From Marixanthomonas sp. SCSIO 43207 (GTDB taxonomy: Bacteria; Bacteroidota; Bacteroidia; Flavobacteriales; Flavobacteriaceae): a stretch of DNA of 64,000 nucleotides. Of this stretch, positions 9,302 through 18,009 are shown in pieces. The notes beneath the pieces are model-generated. The model did not search any database. It saw only the letters and a program-made list of their open reading frames with translations, and was not told the origin of the DNA. A program made the translations under genes and the position numbers. The stretch spans positions 744,001-808,000 of the forward strand of contig NZ_CP063203.1 in NCBI RefSeq assembly GCF_019904255.1. The letters are read 5' to 3'. Numbering within the stretch: the first letter of the stretch is position 1; each line of letters starts with the position of its first letter.

Positions 9302-10645
9302 TTAAACTACTCCTTGTGCCAACATTGCATCTGCTACTTTTACAAAACCGGCAATATTTGCTCCTTTTACGTAGTCTACATAACCATCGCTATCTTTACC
9401 ATATTTCACACAAGCTGCGTGAATATCATTCATAATAGAGTGTAGTTTTTCATCTACTTCTTTAGAAGACCAGTTAAGACGAAGTGAGTTTTGTGACATC
9501 TCTAGTCCAGAAGTTGCAACGCCACCAGCATTTGATGCTTTACCGGGCGAAAATAATATTTTTGCATTTTGAAACACTTCAATTGCCTCTGGAGTACAAG
9601 GCATATTTGCTCCTTCACCTACACATATACAGCCATTATCGACTAATGTTTTTGCTTCATCACCATCTAATTCGTTTTGTGTAGCACACGGTAACGCAAT
9701 ATCACAAGCAATACTCCAAGGGCGTTTCCCTTCGTGGTACTCTGCAGATGCATACTTATCTACATATTCTTTAATACGACCTCTCTTTTCATTTTTAAGC
9801 TCCATCACAAAAGCTAGTTTTTCTTCATCAATTCCTTCTGAATCATAAATAAATCCTGAAGAATCTGAGAAGGTTACTACTTTTCCGCCAAACTCCATTG
9901 CTTTTTGGGCAGCAAATTGAGCCACATTACCAGAACCTGAAATAACAACTGTTTTTCCTTTGAAAGACTCTCCTTTGGTTTCAAGCATATTTTTGGCAAA
10001 GTATACATTACCGTAACCTGTTGCTTCAGGGCGAATTAATGATCCTCCGTAAGAAAGACCTTTACCGGTTAAAACACCTGTAAATTCATTTTTTAATCGT
10101 TTGTATTGACCAAACATATATCCTATTTCGCGAGCTCCTACACCTATATCACCAGCTGGTACGTCTGTGTTAGGACCTATGTGTCTTGAAAGTTCGGTCA
10201 TAAAGCTTTGGCAAAAACGCATTACTTCATTATCACTTTTTCCTTTAGGGTCAAAGTTTGAACCTCCTTTACCACCACCCATAGGAAGCGTGGTAAGACT
10301 GTTTTTAAATACTTGCTCAAAGCCTAAAAACTTAAGAATACTTAAATTTACCGATGGGTGAAATCTCAATCCACCTTTGTATGGACCAATAGCAGAATTA
10401 TACTCTACTCTATATGCTTTGTTTACTTGAATGTCACCGTTGTCATCTAACCACGGAACTCTAAAAAGTATTGTACGCTCTGGCTCTACCATGCGCTCCA
10501 AAAGCATTTTATTTTGATATTTTTCGTTTTTTTCAATAAACGGAATCACAGTTTCAGCAACTTCTGTTACTGCTTGAATAAATTCCGGTTCATTTGGGTT
10601 GGATTTTTCAACTTTTGAAATGAAATCTTTAATACTTTGTTTCAT
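9302..10645 (-). CDS. gdhA: NADP-specific glutamate dehydrogenase
   Basis: Catalyses reductive amination of 2-oxoglutarate to glutamate in the cytoplasm. The 447 residues match the hexameric GdhA family. Visible motifs: PMGGGKGGSNFDPKGKS with the substrate and catalytic lysines, PAGDIGVGAREIGYM, the Rossmann NADP-binding segment VVISGSGNVAQFAAQKA, and the C-terminal GGVATSGLEMSQNS. It is a single-gene unit: a strong terminator follows, and a TATGTTTG -7 element (10694-10687, minus strand) lies about 40 bp before the ATG. It diverges from the outer-membrane protein gene at 10902. Confidence 0.97.
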   Translation of the reverse strand: MKQSIKDFISKVEKSNPNEPEFIQAVTEVAETVIPFIEKNEKYQNKMLLERMVEPERTILFRVPWLDDNGDIQVNKAYRVEYNSAIGPYKGGLRFHPSVNLSILKFLGFEQVFKNSLTTLPMGGGKGGSNFDPKGKSDNEVMRFCQSFMTELSRHIGPNTDVPAGDIGVGAREIGYMFGQYKRLKNEFTGVLTGKGLSYGGSLIRPEATGYGNVYFAKNMLETKGESFKGKTVVISGSGNVAQFAAQKAMEFGGKVVTFSDSSGFIYDSEGIDEEKLAFVMELKNEKRGRIKEYVDKYASAEYHEGKRPWSIACDIALPCATQNELDGDEAKTLVDNGCICVGEGANMPCTPEAIEVFQNAKILFSPGKASNAGGVATSGLEMSQNSLRLNWSSKEVDEKLHSIMNDIHAACVKYGKDSDGYVDYVKGANIAGFVKVADAMLAQGVV

Positions 10646-10686
10646 TGTAGAGAGGGTTTTTTATTATTTGTAGCTAACCTATTTCG

Positions 10687-10694
10687 CAAACATA
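10687..10694 (-). promoter_or_regulatory. Candidate gdhA -7 element (TATGTTTG)
   Basis: TATGTTTG on the minus strand ends 41 nt before the gdhA ATG. No good -33 TTG is seen. The 256-bp intergenic region around it is strongly A/T-rich and holds no other clear feature besides the divergent promoter at 10866. Confidence 0.35.
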
Positions 10695-10865
10695 AAAATG
10701 TATTGTTAGTAACTAAAGAAAATATGTTTCTTCTCTTAAAAATACTTTATAAAATTTGTTTACGTTATTAGCATGCAAATATAACTTATATATAAAAAAA
10801 GGACGTTAATATTTTACAAATAAGCTAAATATCTACTTTATATTTCACTGTTAGATATGTTTTTA

Positions 10866-10873
10866 TATATTTG
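10866..10873 (+). promoter_or_regulatory. Candidate -7 element (TATATTTG) for the outer-membrane protein gene
   Basis: TATATTTG matches TAnnTTTG and ends 28 nt before the ATG at 10902. Confidence 0.35.
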
Positions 10874-10901
10874 TTACTATTCAAACTAAACCCAATCGAT
10901 A

Positions 10902-11702
10902 ATGAATACCAGAAACCTGCTGTTGGTATTTTTACTCTTAATTTCTGCAAAACAGGAAGTTTTAAGCCAATTTGGCTTCTCTCATGAAATAGGGGTAATT
11001 ACCGGTCCTGTTACTTTTTATTCAGATTTTGGACAACGAAACAACTTTGAAACAAACGCCGGAAATGTAGGTTTTGGGGTAGGTTTAATTCATTACATTA
11101 ACTTTTCCTACAGAGCAGACTGTAACTGTTATACTCGAGACACCTATTTTAATGATCATTTTAAAATACGTAACGAAATAGACTATCACAAAACCAATCT
11201 TGAACACCTAGGAAGATGGGTAGACCCTGATGACCAATCATTATTTGCAAGACAACTACGAGCCATGAAAGGATCTACAACTGTTTTTGATATAGGTTCT
11301 CAATTAGAATATTTTCCATTAAGCATTCGCGATTTTGCTGCCGGAGGATATAAACTTGCTCCTTTTGTAAGTTTGGGTGTACATTATGTAAACTTTAATC
11401 CTGAAGTAAACTCTAGCCTTGGTCCATTAAACACACCTGCTTCAACGCCGGTTAAGTATATTAATGCATTTCAACAAGAAGCAGCCTCTACCTTTTCTAT
11501 CGTAGGAAGTATTGGGGTTCGTTATAAATTAACGCCTTTAAGTGACCTAATGCTAGATAGCCGTTGGCAATATTACTTTAGTGATTGGGTTGACGGGTTA
11601 AACCCAGGAATTGACCAAAACGAAGTAAGACCCGTCCCTGAGAACAAATCAAATGATTGGATTTATTGGATAAATGTAGGTTATATCTATTACTTAGATT
11701 AA
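10902..11702 (+). CDS. Flavobacteria-specific outer-membrane beta-barrel protein (resembles the THC0290_0291 family)
   Basis: 266 residues with a signal peptide (1-22, ending LSQ). Alternating strands with glycine and aromatic girdles (FGVGLIHYINFSYRAD, LAPFVSLGVHYVNF, IGVRYKLTPLSDLMLD) and a C-terminal aromatic strand (WIYWINVGYIYYLD) indicate a small outer-membrane barrel. A CNC motif (DCNCYTRD) sits in an extracellular-looking loop. From memory it resembles the family named THC0290_0291 in Flavobacterium, of unknown function. It is a single gene, divergent from gdhA, and ends at a palindromic terminator shared with the convergent PLP enzyme gene. Confidence 0.7.
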   Translation: MNTRNLLLVFLLLISAKQEVLSQFGFSHEIGVITGPVTFYSDFGQRNNFETNAGNVGFGVGLIHYINFSYRADCNCYTRDTYFNDHFKIRNEIDYHKTNLEHLGRWVDPDDQSLFARQLRAMKGSTTVFDIGSQLEYFPLSIRDFAAGGYKLAPFVSLGVHYVNFNPEVNSSLGPLNTPASTPVKYINAFQQEAASTFSIVGSIGVRYKLTPLSDLMLDSRWQYYFSDWVDGLNPGIDQNEVRPVPENKSNDWIYWINVGYIYYLD

Positions 11703-11724
11703 AATAAAAATATTGATTTTAAAT

Positions 11725-11752
11725 AAAAACCTCGGAAATTTCCGAGGTTTTT
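11725..11752. terminator. Bidirectional terminator, perfect 28-nt palindrome
   Basis: AAAAACCTCGGAAA followed directly by its reverse complement gives a 14-bp palindrome with A and T flanks on both sides. It lies between the convergent genes ending at 11702 and 11770. Confidence 0.85.
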
Positions 11753-11769
11753 ATTTTTAAAGAGATGTA

Positions 11770-12921
11770 TTAATTAATGGCTTGTTTAAGGTCTTCAATT
11801 AAATCATCAATATCTTCAATACCAACGCTCAAGCGTATCAAAGAATCTACAACTCCTATTTTTTCACGTTCTTCTTTTGGTATACTCGCATGCGTCATAC
11901 TTGCCGGATGACCTGCTAGACTCTCTACACCACCTAGACTTTCGGCTAAGGTAAACACTTGCAACTTTTCAACTAGTTTAATTGCCTCATCATAATCATT
12001 TCCTGTAGTAGTAAATGAAAGCATCCCTCCATAATCGTTCATTTGAGTTTTGGCGATATGATGGTTGGGGTGGTTTTTAAAACCAGGCCAATATACATTT
12101 TCAATTTTGGGATGATTTGAAAGATACTCGGCTACTTTTTTTCCATTTTCGCAGTGTCTTTGCATACGTACATGCAACGTTTTTAATCCTCTTAGTACCA
12201 AAAAACAATCTTGCGGCCCTGCTATTGCCCCACTAGCTTTTTGAATAAAGTACAGTTTATCTGCCAAGTCTTTATCTTTTACAGCGAGAGTTCCCATCAC
12301 TACATCACTATGTCCACCAAGGTATTTTGTTGCACTGTGCATTACTATATCTGCACCAAGGTCAAGTGGACGTTGTAAATAGGCAGTTGCAAAAGTGTTA
12401 TCCACTGCCATAAGAATGTTATGCTTATTAGCAATTGTTGCTACTTTTTTTATATCAATTATATTCATCATTGGGTTTGTAGGTGTTTCAACCCAAATTA
12501 ATTTAGTTTTTTCTGAAATATAATCTTCTACAGTATTGGCATTCTCCATACCTATAAAACGAAACTGAATTCCAAACTTTTCATATATTGATGTAAATAA
12601 TCGGTAGGTTCCGCCGTATAAATCATTGGTTGAAATTACCTCATCTCCAGCTTTTAGTAGTTTAAGCACTGCATCTATAGCAGCCAAACCGCTTCCAAAA
12701 GCCATTCCGTAGTTTCCATTTTCAATACTAGCAATAGCCCGTTCTAGCGTGTTTCGGGTAGGGTTACCACTTCTTGAATATTCAAAACCTTTATGGTCTC
12801 CAGGTGATTTTTGAGAGTATGTACTGGTTTGGTATATAGGTTGCATTACTGACGCATAAGCTGGATCAACATGTTCCTGACCGCCGTGGATTGCTTTTGT
12901 ATTAAACTTCATCTTTTTCAT
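11770..12921 (-). CDS. Cystathionine gamma-synthase/lyase family PLP enzyme
   Basis: A fold-type I PLP enzyme of the Cys/Met metabolism family, normal length at 383 residues. Motifs: YSRSGNPTRNTLE, the PLP phosphate-binding region AFGSGLAAIDA, DLYGGTYRLF, ETPTNPMM, the cofactor-contacting Asp in DNTFATAYLQ, and the Schiff-base lysine in HSATKYLGGHSD. The C terminus has SLGGVESLAGHPASMTH. It acts in transsulfuration. Synthase (metB, O-acyl-homoserine plus cysteine) and gamma-lyase activities cannot be separated from sequence alone. The start could be Met1 or Met4 (MKFNTK). It is a single-gene unit. Confidence 0.93.
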   Translation of the reverse strand: MKKMKFNTKAIHGGQEHVDPAYASVMQPIYQTSTYSQKSPGDHKGFEYSRSGNPTRNTLERAIASIENGNYGMAFGSGLAAIDAVLKLLKAGDEVISTNDLYGGTYRLFTSIYEKFGIQFRFIGMENANTVEDYISEKTKLIWVETPTNPMMNIIDIKKVATIANKHNILMAVDNTFATAYLQRPLDLGADIVMHSATKYLGGHSDVVMGTLAVKDKDLADKLYFIQKASGAIAGPQDCFLVLRGLKTLHVRMQRHCENGKKVAEYLSNHPKIENVYWPGFKNHPNHHIAKTQMNDYGGMLSFTTTGNDYDEAIKLVEKLQVFTLAESLGGVESLAGHPASMTHASIPKEEREKIGVVDSLIRLSVGIEDIDDLIEDLKQAIN

Positions 12922-12983
12922 AGCTCTTTGTTACTTTTTGGGCTTTTTAATATAATTTTTAAAGTCGATCACAATAAACTTGC

Positions 12984-12991
12984 TACTTTTG
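12984..12991 (+). promoter_or_regulatory. Candidate -7 element (TACTTTTG) of the DUF3298-arsC-eamA operon
   Basis: TACTTTTG ends 56 nt before the ATG at 13048. It lies in the divergent region with the PLP enzyme gene. Confidence 0.35.
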
Positions 12992-13047
12992 ATATCTAAA
13001 GGTACGTGTTTCCTTTTTGAAAGTTAAACTCATCTATTTTTTTACAT

Positions 13048-13809
13048 ATGAAAAATAAAATTGGTCTTATAGGCATTTTACTTATTACACTTTTAGCGTG
13101 TGAAACTGAAACACCATTGTCAGTTTCTGCTGAAAATTTTTCAGAAGAAAATATTTCTAATTGCAACAACGCAAAATGTCCTGAAATTACGGTCAATTAT
13201 GTACTAGTTGAAGGTGAGCAATCTATTTCAGAAAAAATAAATAACGAACTTAAAACCTTTATAATAGCTTCATTGCAAATAGGTGAAAAAGAAACAAATG
13301 CACAAACCATTGAAGAAGCAGCTGAAAATTTTATAAAAACCTATAAAATGCATAGCGCAGAATTTCCTGATATGGCTGCTGAATACTTTTCTGAAATTAA
13401 TGTAAGCGATATTTTTAAAAACAATCAATTGCTTTCTTTTCAATTAAAGCAGTATAAGTTTACCGGCGGAGCTCACGGCTACGGAACTACACATTTTGTA
13501 AATTTTGATCCAGCGACGGGTGAAAAACTGTCAATAAAAGACATGTTTAGTGATTTTGATGCGTTTAAAAAGGTTGCTGAAAAAAAATTCAGAGAAGCGC
13601 ATAAAATTTCAGAAAACGAAAACATAAACAGTACAGGTTTTTGGTTTGAAGATGATACCTTCTATCTTCCCGAAACAGTTGGCTTTACCAACAAAGAGGT
13701 TTTATTTCATTACAACCAATACGATATTGCTAGTTATGCTGAAGGACCTATTGAACTTGCCATACCTATAAAAGATATTCAACAGTTTTTAGCCATTTCA
13801 GTAAAATAA
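13048..13809 (+). CDS. DUF4163/DUF3298 (RsiV-like) lipoprotein
   Basis: 253 residues with a lipoprotein signal (LITLLAC, lipidated Cys18). The N-terminal half resembles DUF4163, and the C-terminal half is DUF3298 (FTGGAHGYGTTHFVNFDPATG...). This is the extracellular module also found in the anti-sigma factor RsiV, where it binds lysozyme; here there is no sigma-binding part. The role is unknown, with envelope binding or hydrolase inhibition possible. It heads a tight plus-strand unit: 7 nt to the ArsC-like gene, which overlaps the EamA gene. Confidence 0.82.
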   Translation: MKNKIGLIGILLITLLACETETPLSVSAENFSEENISNCNNAKCPEITVNYVLVEGEQSISEKINNELKTFIIASLQIGEKETNAQTIEEAAENFIKTYKMHSAEFPDMAAEYFSEINVSDIFKNNQLLSFQLKQYKFTGGAHGYGTTHFVNFDPATGEKLSIKDMFSDFDAFKKVAEKKFREAHKISENENINSTGFWFEDDTFYLPETVGFTNKEVLFHYNQYDIASYAEGPIELAIPIKDIQQFLAISVK

Positions 13810-13816
13810 ATAGCAT

Positions 13817-14176
13817 ATGAAAAAGATATATTATTTAAGTAGTTGTGATACATGCAAACGTATAATGAATGAGATTGAACTTCCACAATCTTTTATAAAG
13901 CAAGACATAAAAAAACAAGGCATTACAGAAAGTGAGTTGGAAGAACTGTATAATTTATCTGGCTCTTATGAAAAGCTTTTCAGTAAGCGTGCTCAATTGT
14001 ACAAAAAACGAAATTTGAAAGAGCAGCAATTACTTGAAGAAGATTTTAAAAATTTGATTTTGGAACATTACACTTTCTTAAAACGTCCTGTAATTGTTAA
14101 TAATGACCAAATTTTTATTGGGAATAGTAAAAAAACAGTTGAAGCTGCAAAAAACTCAATACATAACCATACATGA
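13817..14176 (+). CDS. ArsC/Spx-family protein (arsenate reductase-like)
   Basis: 119 residues with a thioredoxin-like ArsC fold. The redox motif is CDTC at residues 10-13, and the family's Arg-Pro is in FLKRPVIV. This fits glutaredoxin-linked arsenate reductase-like proteins (YffB/ArsC group). No other ars gene is nearby, so a general thiol reductase or Spx-like role is possible. Its stop overlaps the next start by 4 nt (ATGA). Confidence 0.85.
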   Translation: MKKIYYLSSCDTCKRIMNEIELPQSFIKQDIKKQGITESELEELYNLSGSYEKLFSKRAQLYKKRNLKEQQLLEEDFKNLILEHYTFLKRPVIVNNDQIFIGNSKKTVEAAKNSIHNHT

Positions 14177-15078
14177 GTAGCAGAATACTAGCCTTACTAG
14201 CTGCTACTGCTGCTAGTGCCATTTATGGAATAAACCATACCATAGCAAAAGATTTAATGCCTACAATAATTGAACCCTATGGGTTTATCGTTTTGCGGGT
14301 AGGTGGAGCTGCTATTTTATTTTGGGCAATTAGCATCTTTTATCCTTCAGAAAAAATTGATAAAAGAGACTGGCCTCGAATAATTGCTTGTGCATGTTTT
14401 GGAATGGTTATCAATATGTTGATGTTTTTTAAAGGCTTAAGTTTATCAACGCCTATTAATAGCTCGGTTGTAATAACGCTCTCCCCGGTTTTATTACTCA
14501 TTCTTTCAGCTGTATTTTTAAAAGAACGTGTTACCCTTCAAAAAGCTATAGGTATAAGTATGGGATTAGCCGGAGCGTTGATGTTGATTTTATTTGGGTT
14601 AAAAGTTCAGCCAAATGCACCAAACATTCCATTAGGTAATCTATTGTTTATTGTTAATGCCACATCATACTCTATCTATTTAATTATTGTAAAACCATTG
14701 GTATCAAAATACAGCTCTGTTACATTAATGAAGCTTTTCTTTCTTTTTGCGGTTATGATAAACCTGCCCATAGGTTTTAGTGAGTTTACAGCTGTTGATT
14801 GGCTAAACTTATCCTTTGATGCTATATGGAAATTGGCTTTTGTAGTTATTGGTACTACATTTTTAACCTACTTGTTTAATATTTATGCTTTGAAAGAATT
14901 AAGCCCTTCAACTATTGGGGCGTTTATTTACCTACAGCCTGTATTAGCTGTTTTATTTGCTGTTTTACTAGGTGCTGATACACTTACACCAATTAGAATA
15001 ACAGCAGCGGTGTTAATTCTTTTAGGGGTTTACCTTTCTTCTAAAAAGGCAAAAAAAAGAAAAAATATTCCCAGCTAA
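14173..15078 (+). CDS. EamA-domain (DMT superfamily) transporter
   Basis: 301 residues with ten hydrophobic segments arranged as two EamA repeats (about 5-140 and 150-290). The pattern (GINHTIAK, ITLSPVLLLILSAVFLKERV, GAFIYLQPVLAVLFAVLLG) is that of RhaT/YdcZ-type drug/metabolite exporters in the inner membrane. The substrate cannot be told. It is translationally coupled to the ArsC-like gene and closed by a terminator. Confidence 0.9.
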   Translation: MSSRILALLAATAASAIYGINHTIAKDLMPTIIEPYGFIVLRVGGAAILFWAISIFYPSEKIDKRDWPRIIACACFGMVINMLMFFKGLSLSTPINSSVVITLSPVLLLILSAVFLKERVTLQKAIGISMGLAGALMLILFGLKVQPNAPNIPLGNLLFIVNATSYSIYLIIVKPLVSKYSSVTLMKLFFLFAVMINLPIGFSEFTAVDWLNLSFDAIWKLAFVVIGTTFLTYLFNIYALKELSPSTIGAFIYLQPVLAVLFAVLLGADTLTPIRITAAVLILLGVYLSSKKAKKRKNIPS

Positions 15079-15102
15079 TTGTTCCCAGCTGTACGAAACA
15101 AA

Positions 15103-15126
15103 AAAAGAGCCCCGAAAGGCTCTTTT
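15103..15126. terminator. Bidirectional terminator between EamA and M13 peptidase genes
   Basis: AAAAGAGCC pairs with GGCTCTTTT around a 6-nt loop (CCGAAA). A-rich and T-rich flanks allow use in both directions. Confidence 0.8.
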
Positions 15127-15148
15127 ATTATTTTTTAAAGATTACAAG

Positions 15149-17218
15149 TTACCAAATTCGAACTCGGTCTTCTGGTGCTAACCACATAGGATCTCCTTCT
15201 TTAATGTTGAAAGCTTCATAAAAAGCATCTACATTTTGTAAAGGTTGTGTAGCACGGTAACGACCTGGAGAGTGAGGATCTGTTTTTACTTGCTCACGTA
15301 AAGACTCATCACGTTGTTTGGTTCTCCAAACAGTTGCCCAGCTCATAAAGAAACGTTGCTCTGGTGTAAAACCGTCAATTTTTCCTGGTCTTTCATTCTT
15401 TTCATAAAAACGTTGTAACCCATCATAAGCAGCAAGAACACCACCTAGATCACCGATGTTTTCACCTAGTGTAAACTTACCGTTGATAAACACACTGTCT
15501 AATACTTCAATATTGCTGTATTGTTCAGCTAATTGGTTTCCTCTTTTAGTAAAGTTTTCTAAATCTTTTTCTGTCCACCAGTTTACTAGATTTCCGTTAG
15601 CATCAAAACGAGAACCGCTATCATCAAAAGCGTGTGAAATCTCGTGACCTATTACAGCTCCTATTCCGCCGTAGTTTACAGCTTCATCTGCTTTATAATC
15701 GTAGAAAGGAGGCTGTAAAATAGCTGCTGGGAAAACAATCTCATTGTTAAACGGGTTAAAATATGCGTTTACTGTTTGAGGTGACATTCCCCATTCTTTA
15801 CGGTCTACTGGCTCGTTTATTTCTTCAAGATTTTCTTGTAGATTCCATTTACCTACGGCAAGCATGTTTTCATAATAACTGTTACCCGGTTTTACTTCTA
15901 GGTCTGAGTAGTCTTTCCACTCATCTGGATAGGCTATTTTTACGGTAAACTTGTCTAGTTTTTCTATAGCTTTCGTTTTTGTGCTATCGCTCATCCACTC
16001 TAGTGCATTGATGCGGTCTTTAAAAGCTACAATGATATTTTGAATCATGTTTTCAGCCTTTTCTTTTGCTTCTGGTGGAAACATTTCATCAACATACAAC
16101 TTTCCAACAGCTTCACCTACTGTACCATTAACAGTGCTTAACGCTCTTTCATCTGCCGGTTTTTGTTTTTTACTTCCGTTAAGGTATTTACTGTAAAAAT
16201 CCCAGTTTGCTTTGTCAATTTCAGTACTTAGCATTCCTGCAGAATTATTTAAAGTAGCCCAACGCAATACTGTTTTCCAAGTATCTACGTTTCCTTCTTT
16301 TAATGTGTTTTGTACTACATCCATATACTTAGGTTGCATTACAATTAACGTATCTACATCTTTTGTAACCCCAAGATCTTTTAGGGTTTCTTCCCAAGAA
16401 ATAGCTGGTACCATCTTTTGAACTTCTTGCATAGATCGTGGATTATTGAAATTTCTGAAGTCACGACTGGCTACTTTATCTAGTCTTGGTTCGGCTAGTT
16501 TTGTTTCAAAAGCTAAAATGGTTTCAGCTTGTGTACGAGCTTCTTCTTCTGAATCACCTAAAAACTGAAGCATACGTGTAATGTGATTTACATACTCTTT
16601 TCTTATTTCTACAGATTTTGCGTCTGTATTTGTGTAATAATCACGATCTGGCAATCCTAATCCTCCAGGAGTAAGGTAAGCAGCGTTCATAGAACTATTA
16701 CTTGGGTTTGAGAATGCTGCAATACCAAAGAAAGGCTGGCTAATCATGGTTGCGTTTTCAGAAATAACTTTTTGCAAGTCTTTTACTGAAGTAATACTTT
16801 CAATTTTATCTAGAGCAGGTTGTAGTGGTTTGATCCCTGCTTCATCTCTAGCAACAGTATCAAGCTTAGATTCAAAAATCATTAATGCTTTGGCTTGGTC
16901 TGTATCATCAGCATACTTGTCGCTTTTTTTGGCTTTGTCAAGAATACCTAGCATATCTTTATCGGTCTTTTTTCTCAACACACCAAAACCGCCCCAGCGT
17001 ACTTGATCGTCTGGAATTTCGGTGTTTTTCATCCACGTTCCGTTTACATAATTATAGAAATCGTCTTGTGGATTTACAGTGGTATCCATATTTGAAAGGA
17101 TAATCCCGCGCTCTTCTTTTTCAGATTGAGCCATTTTTTTGTCTTTATCATCACAAGAACTCACTGCTAGCGTAAGCACTGCAACGGCAAAGACAGATTT
17201 TAACATATTTGTTTTCAT
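15149..17218 (-). CDS. M13 family metallopeptidase (neprilysin/PepO-like) lipoprotein
   Basis: A 689-residue zinc endopeptidase anchored by a lipobox (AVSSC, Cys22). An N-terminal Peptidase_M13_N domain (about 45-430) closes over the catalytic domain. That domain carries the zinc motif HEISH in VIGHEISHAFDD, the substrate-binding NAYFNP, and the third zinc ligand Glu in ENIGDLGG. The C terminus reads RVRIW, close to the usual CRVW-type ending. It is inferred to degrade peptides in the periplasm or outside the cell. It is a single gene on the minus strand, 80 bp after the lipoprotein gene. Confidence 0.95.
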   Translation of the reverse strand: MKTNMLKSVFAVAVLTLAVSSCDDKDKKMAQSEKEERGIILSNMDTTVNPQDDFYNYVNGTWMKNTEIPDDQVRWGGFGVLRKKTDKDMLGILDKAKKSDKYADDTDQAKALMIFESKLDTVARDEAGIKPLQPALDKIESITSVKDLQKVISENATMISQPFFGIAAFSNPSNSSMNAAYLTPGGLGLPDRDYYTNTDAKSVEIRKEYVNHITRMLQFLGDSEEEARTQAETILAFETKLAEPRLDKVASRDFRNFNNPRSMQEVQKMVPAISWEETLKDLGVTKDVDTLIVMQPKYMDVVQNTLKEGNVDTWKTVLRWATLNNSAGMLSTEIDKANWDFYSKYLNGSKKQKPADERALSTVNGTVGEAVGKLYVDEMFPPEAKEKAENMIQNIIVAFKDRINALEWMSDSTKTKAIEKLDKFTVKIAYPDEWKDYSDLEVKPGNSYYENMLAVGKWNLQENLEEINEPVDRKEWGMSPQTVNAYFNPFNNEIVFPAAILQPPFYDYKADEAVNYGGIGAVIGHEISHAFDDSGSRFDANGNLVNWWTEKDLENFTKRGNQLAEQYSNIEVLDSVFINGKFTLGENIGDLGGVLAAYDGLQRFYEKNERPGKIDGFTPEQRFFMSWATVWRTKQRDESLREQVKTDPHSPGRYRATQPLQNVDAFYEAFNIKEGDPMWLAPEDRVRIW

Positions 17219-17297
17219 CGTTTGGTTATTGAATTAGTAATTCTTTAAAAAGTGTATGTCTCGTATAAGTATCAAAAATTGAATTTTGTTACACGTT

Positions 17298-17891
17298 TTA
17301 ACTGTTTTTATCTTTCAATTCTTCTTTAAAAATCGAATCTCTTCGTCTTTTTTGAGCTTCAATTTCTTTTTTTTCAGTTTCAATGCGTTCTTGGTCTATG
17401 GCATCTTTTTTAAACTTATCATTTAACTGAACAATTAAATTGCTTGTGGCGTTATTCATTTCAACGATATAATCTTGCAATTTTACCGAATCAATTTGTG
17501 TTCTATGAACCATTTGATTTAACAAATGAGCTCTGGTTTGAGCGACCATAACTCTAGATTTTATAGGCTGAACAGCTATTGTATCTGGTAAGTTTTTTGA
17601 AATTGAATCTGTCAATGTCATCAATCGTTCACTACTGTTTTTAAGGTCTTCAATAGTCGCCCCATTTATAGCTTTTGATTCGGTTTCAAAATCTTCAAAA
17701 GCACCCCATTGACTTGTAAAGTTACGGGCTTGCTCTGAAAGAGAAGGAAACGTTATCTCTGCCTCACCATATAAGGAAGTTGCATCTGGCTTTTCTACCT
17801 CTACATTCGTTTGTTGATTTTGATTATCTCCACAACCAATAAAAAGTAACGTTGTGTAAATCAATAAAAAAAATGACAAAAAATGTTTCAT
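17298..17891 (-). CDS. Lipoprotein of unknown function with C-terminal coiled coil
   Basis: 197 residues starting at MKHFLSFF; the lipobox is LFIGC (Cys20). An upstream in-frame start would lie inside the TATCTTTG promoter element, so the later ATG is preferred. The body is helical, and the C terminus is a charged coiled coil (DQERIETEKKEIEAQKRRRD). I do not recognise a family. It lies upstream of the M13 peptidase gene on the same strand. Confidence 0.75.
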   Translation of the reverse strand: MKHFLSFFLLIYTTLLFIGCGDNQNQQTNVEVEKPDATSLYGEAEITFPSLSEQARNFTSQWGAFEDFETESKAINGATIEDLKNSSERLMTLTDSISKNLPDTIAVQPIKSRVMVAQTRAHLLNQMVHRTQIDSVKLQDYIVEMNNATSNLIVQLNDKFKKDAIDQERIETEKKEIEAQKRRRDSIFKEELKDKNS

Positions 17892-17912
17892 ACTACAAGT
17901 ACCTATAAGAGA

Positions 17913-17920
17913 CAAAGATA
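17913..17920 (-). promoter_or_regulatory. -7 element (TATCTTTG) of the coiled-coil lipoprotein gene
   Basis: TATCTTTG on the minus strand ends 21 nt before the ATG at 17891. This supports that start over an upstream one. Confidence 0.45.
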
Positions 17921-17977
17921 CGTGATATCTATAAAATTATGTGACTTTTATGATAAAGAAGTCCTCTTAATTATCAG

Positions 17978-17985
17978 TATCTTTG
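17978..17985 (+). promoter_or_regulatory. -7 element (TATCTTTG) of the threonine dehydrogenase gene
   Basis: TATCTTTG ends 24 nt before the ATG at 18010. It contains the TTG that could otherwise be taken as an upstream start, which argues for the ATG. Confidence 0.5.
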
Positions 17986-18009
17986 AGCTCACGTAATATT
18001 AGATACAGT

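Noticed and set aside
17983-18009. Upstream TTG start for threonine dehydrogenase
   Set aside because: The TTG is part of the TATCTTTG promoter element, and the nine extra residues do not belong to the conserved N terminus.
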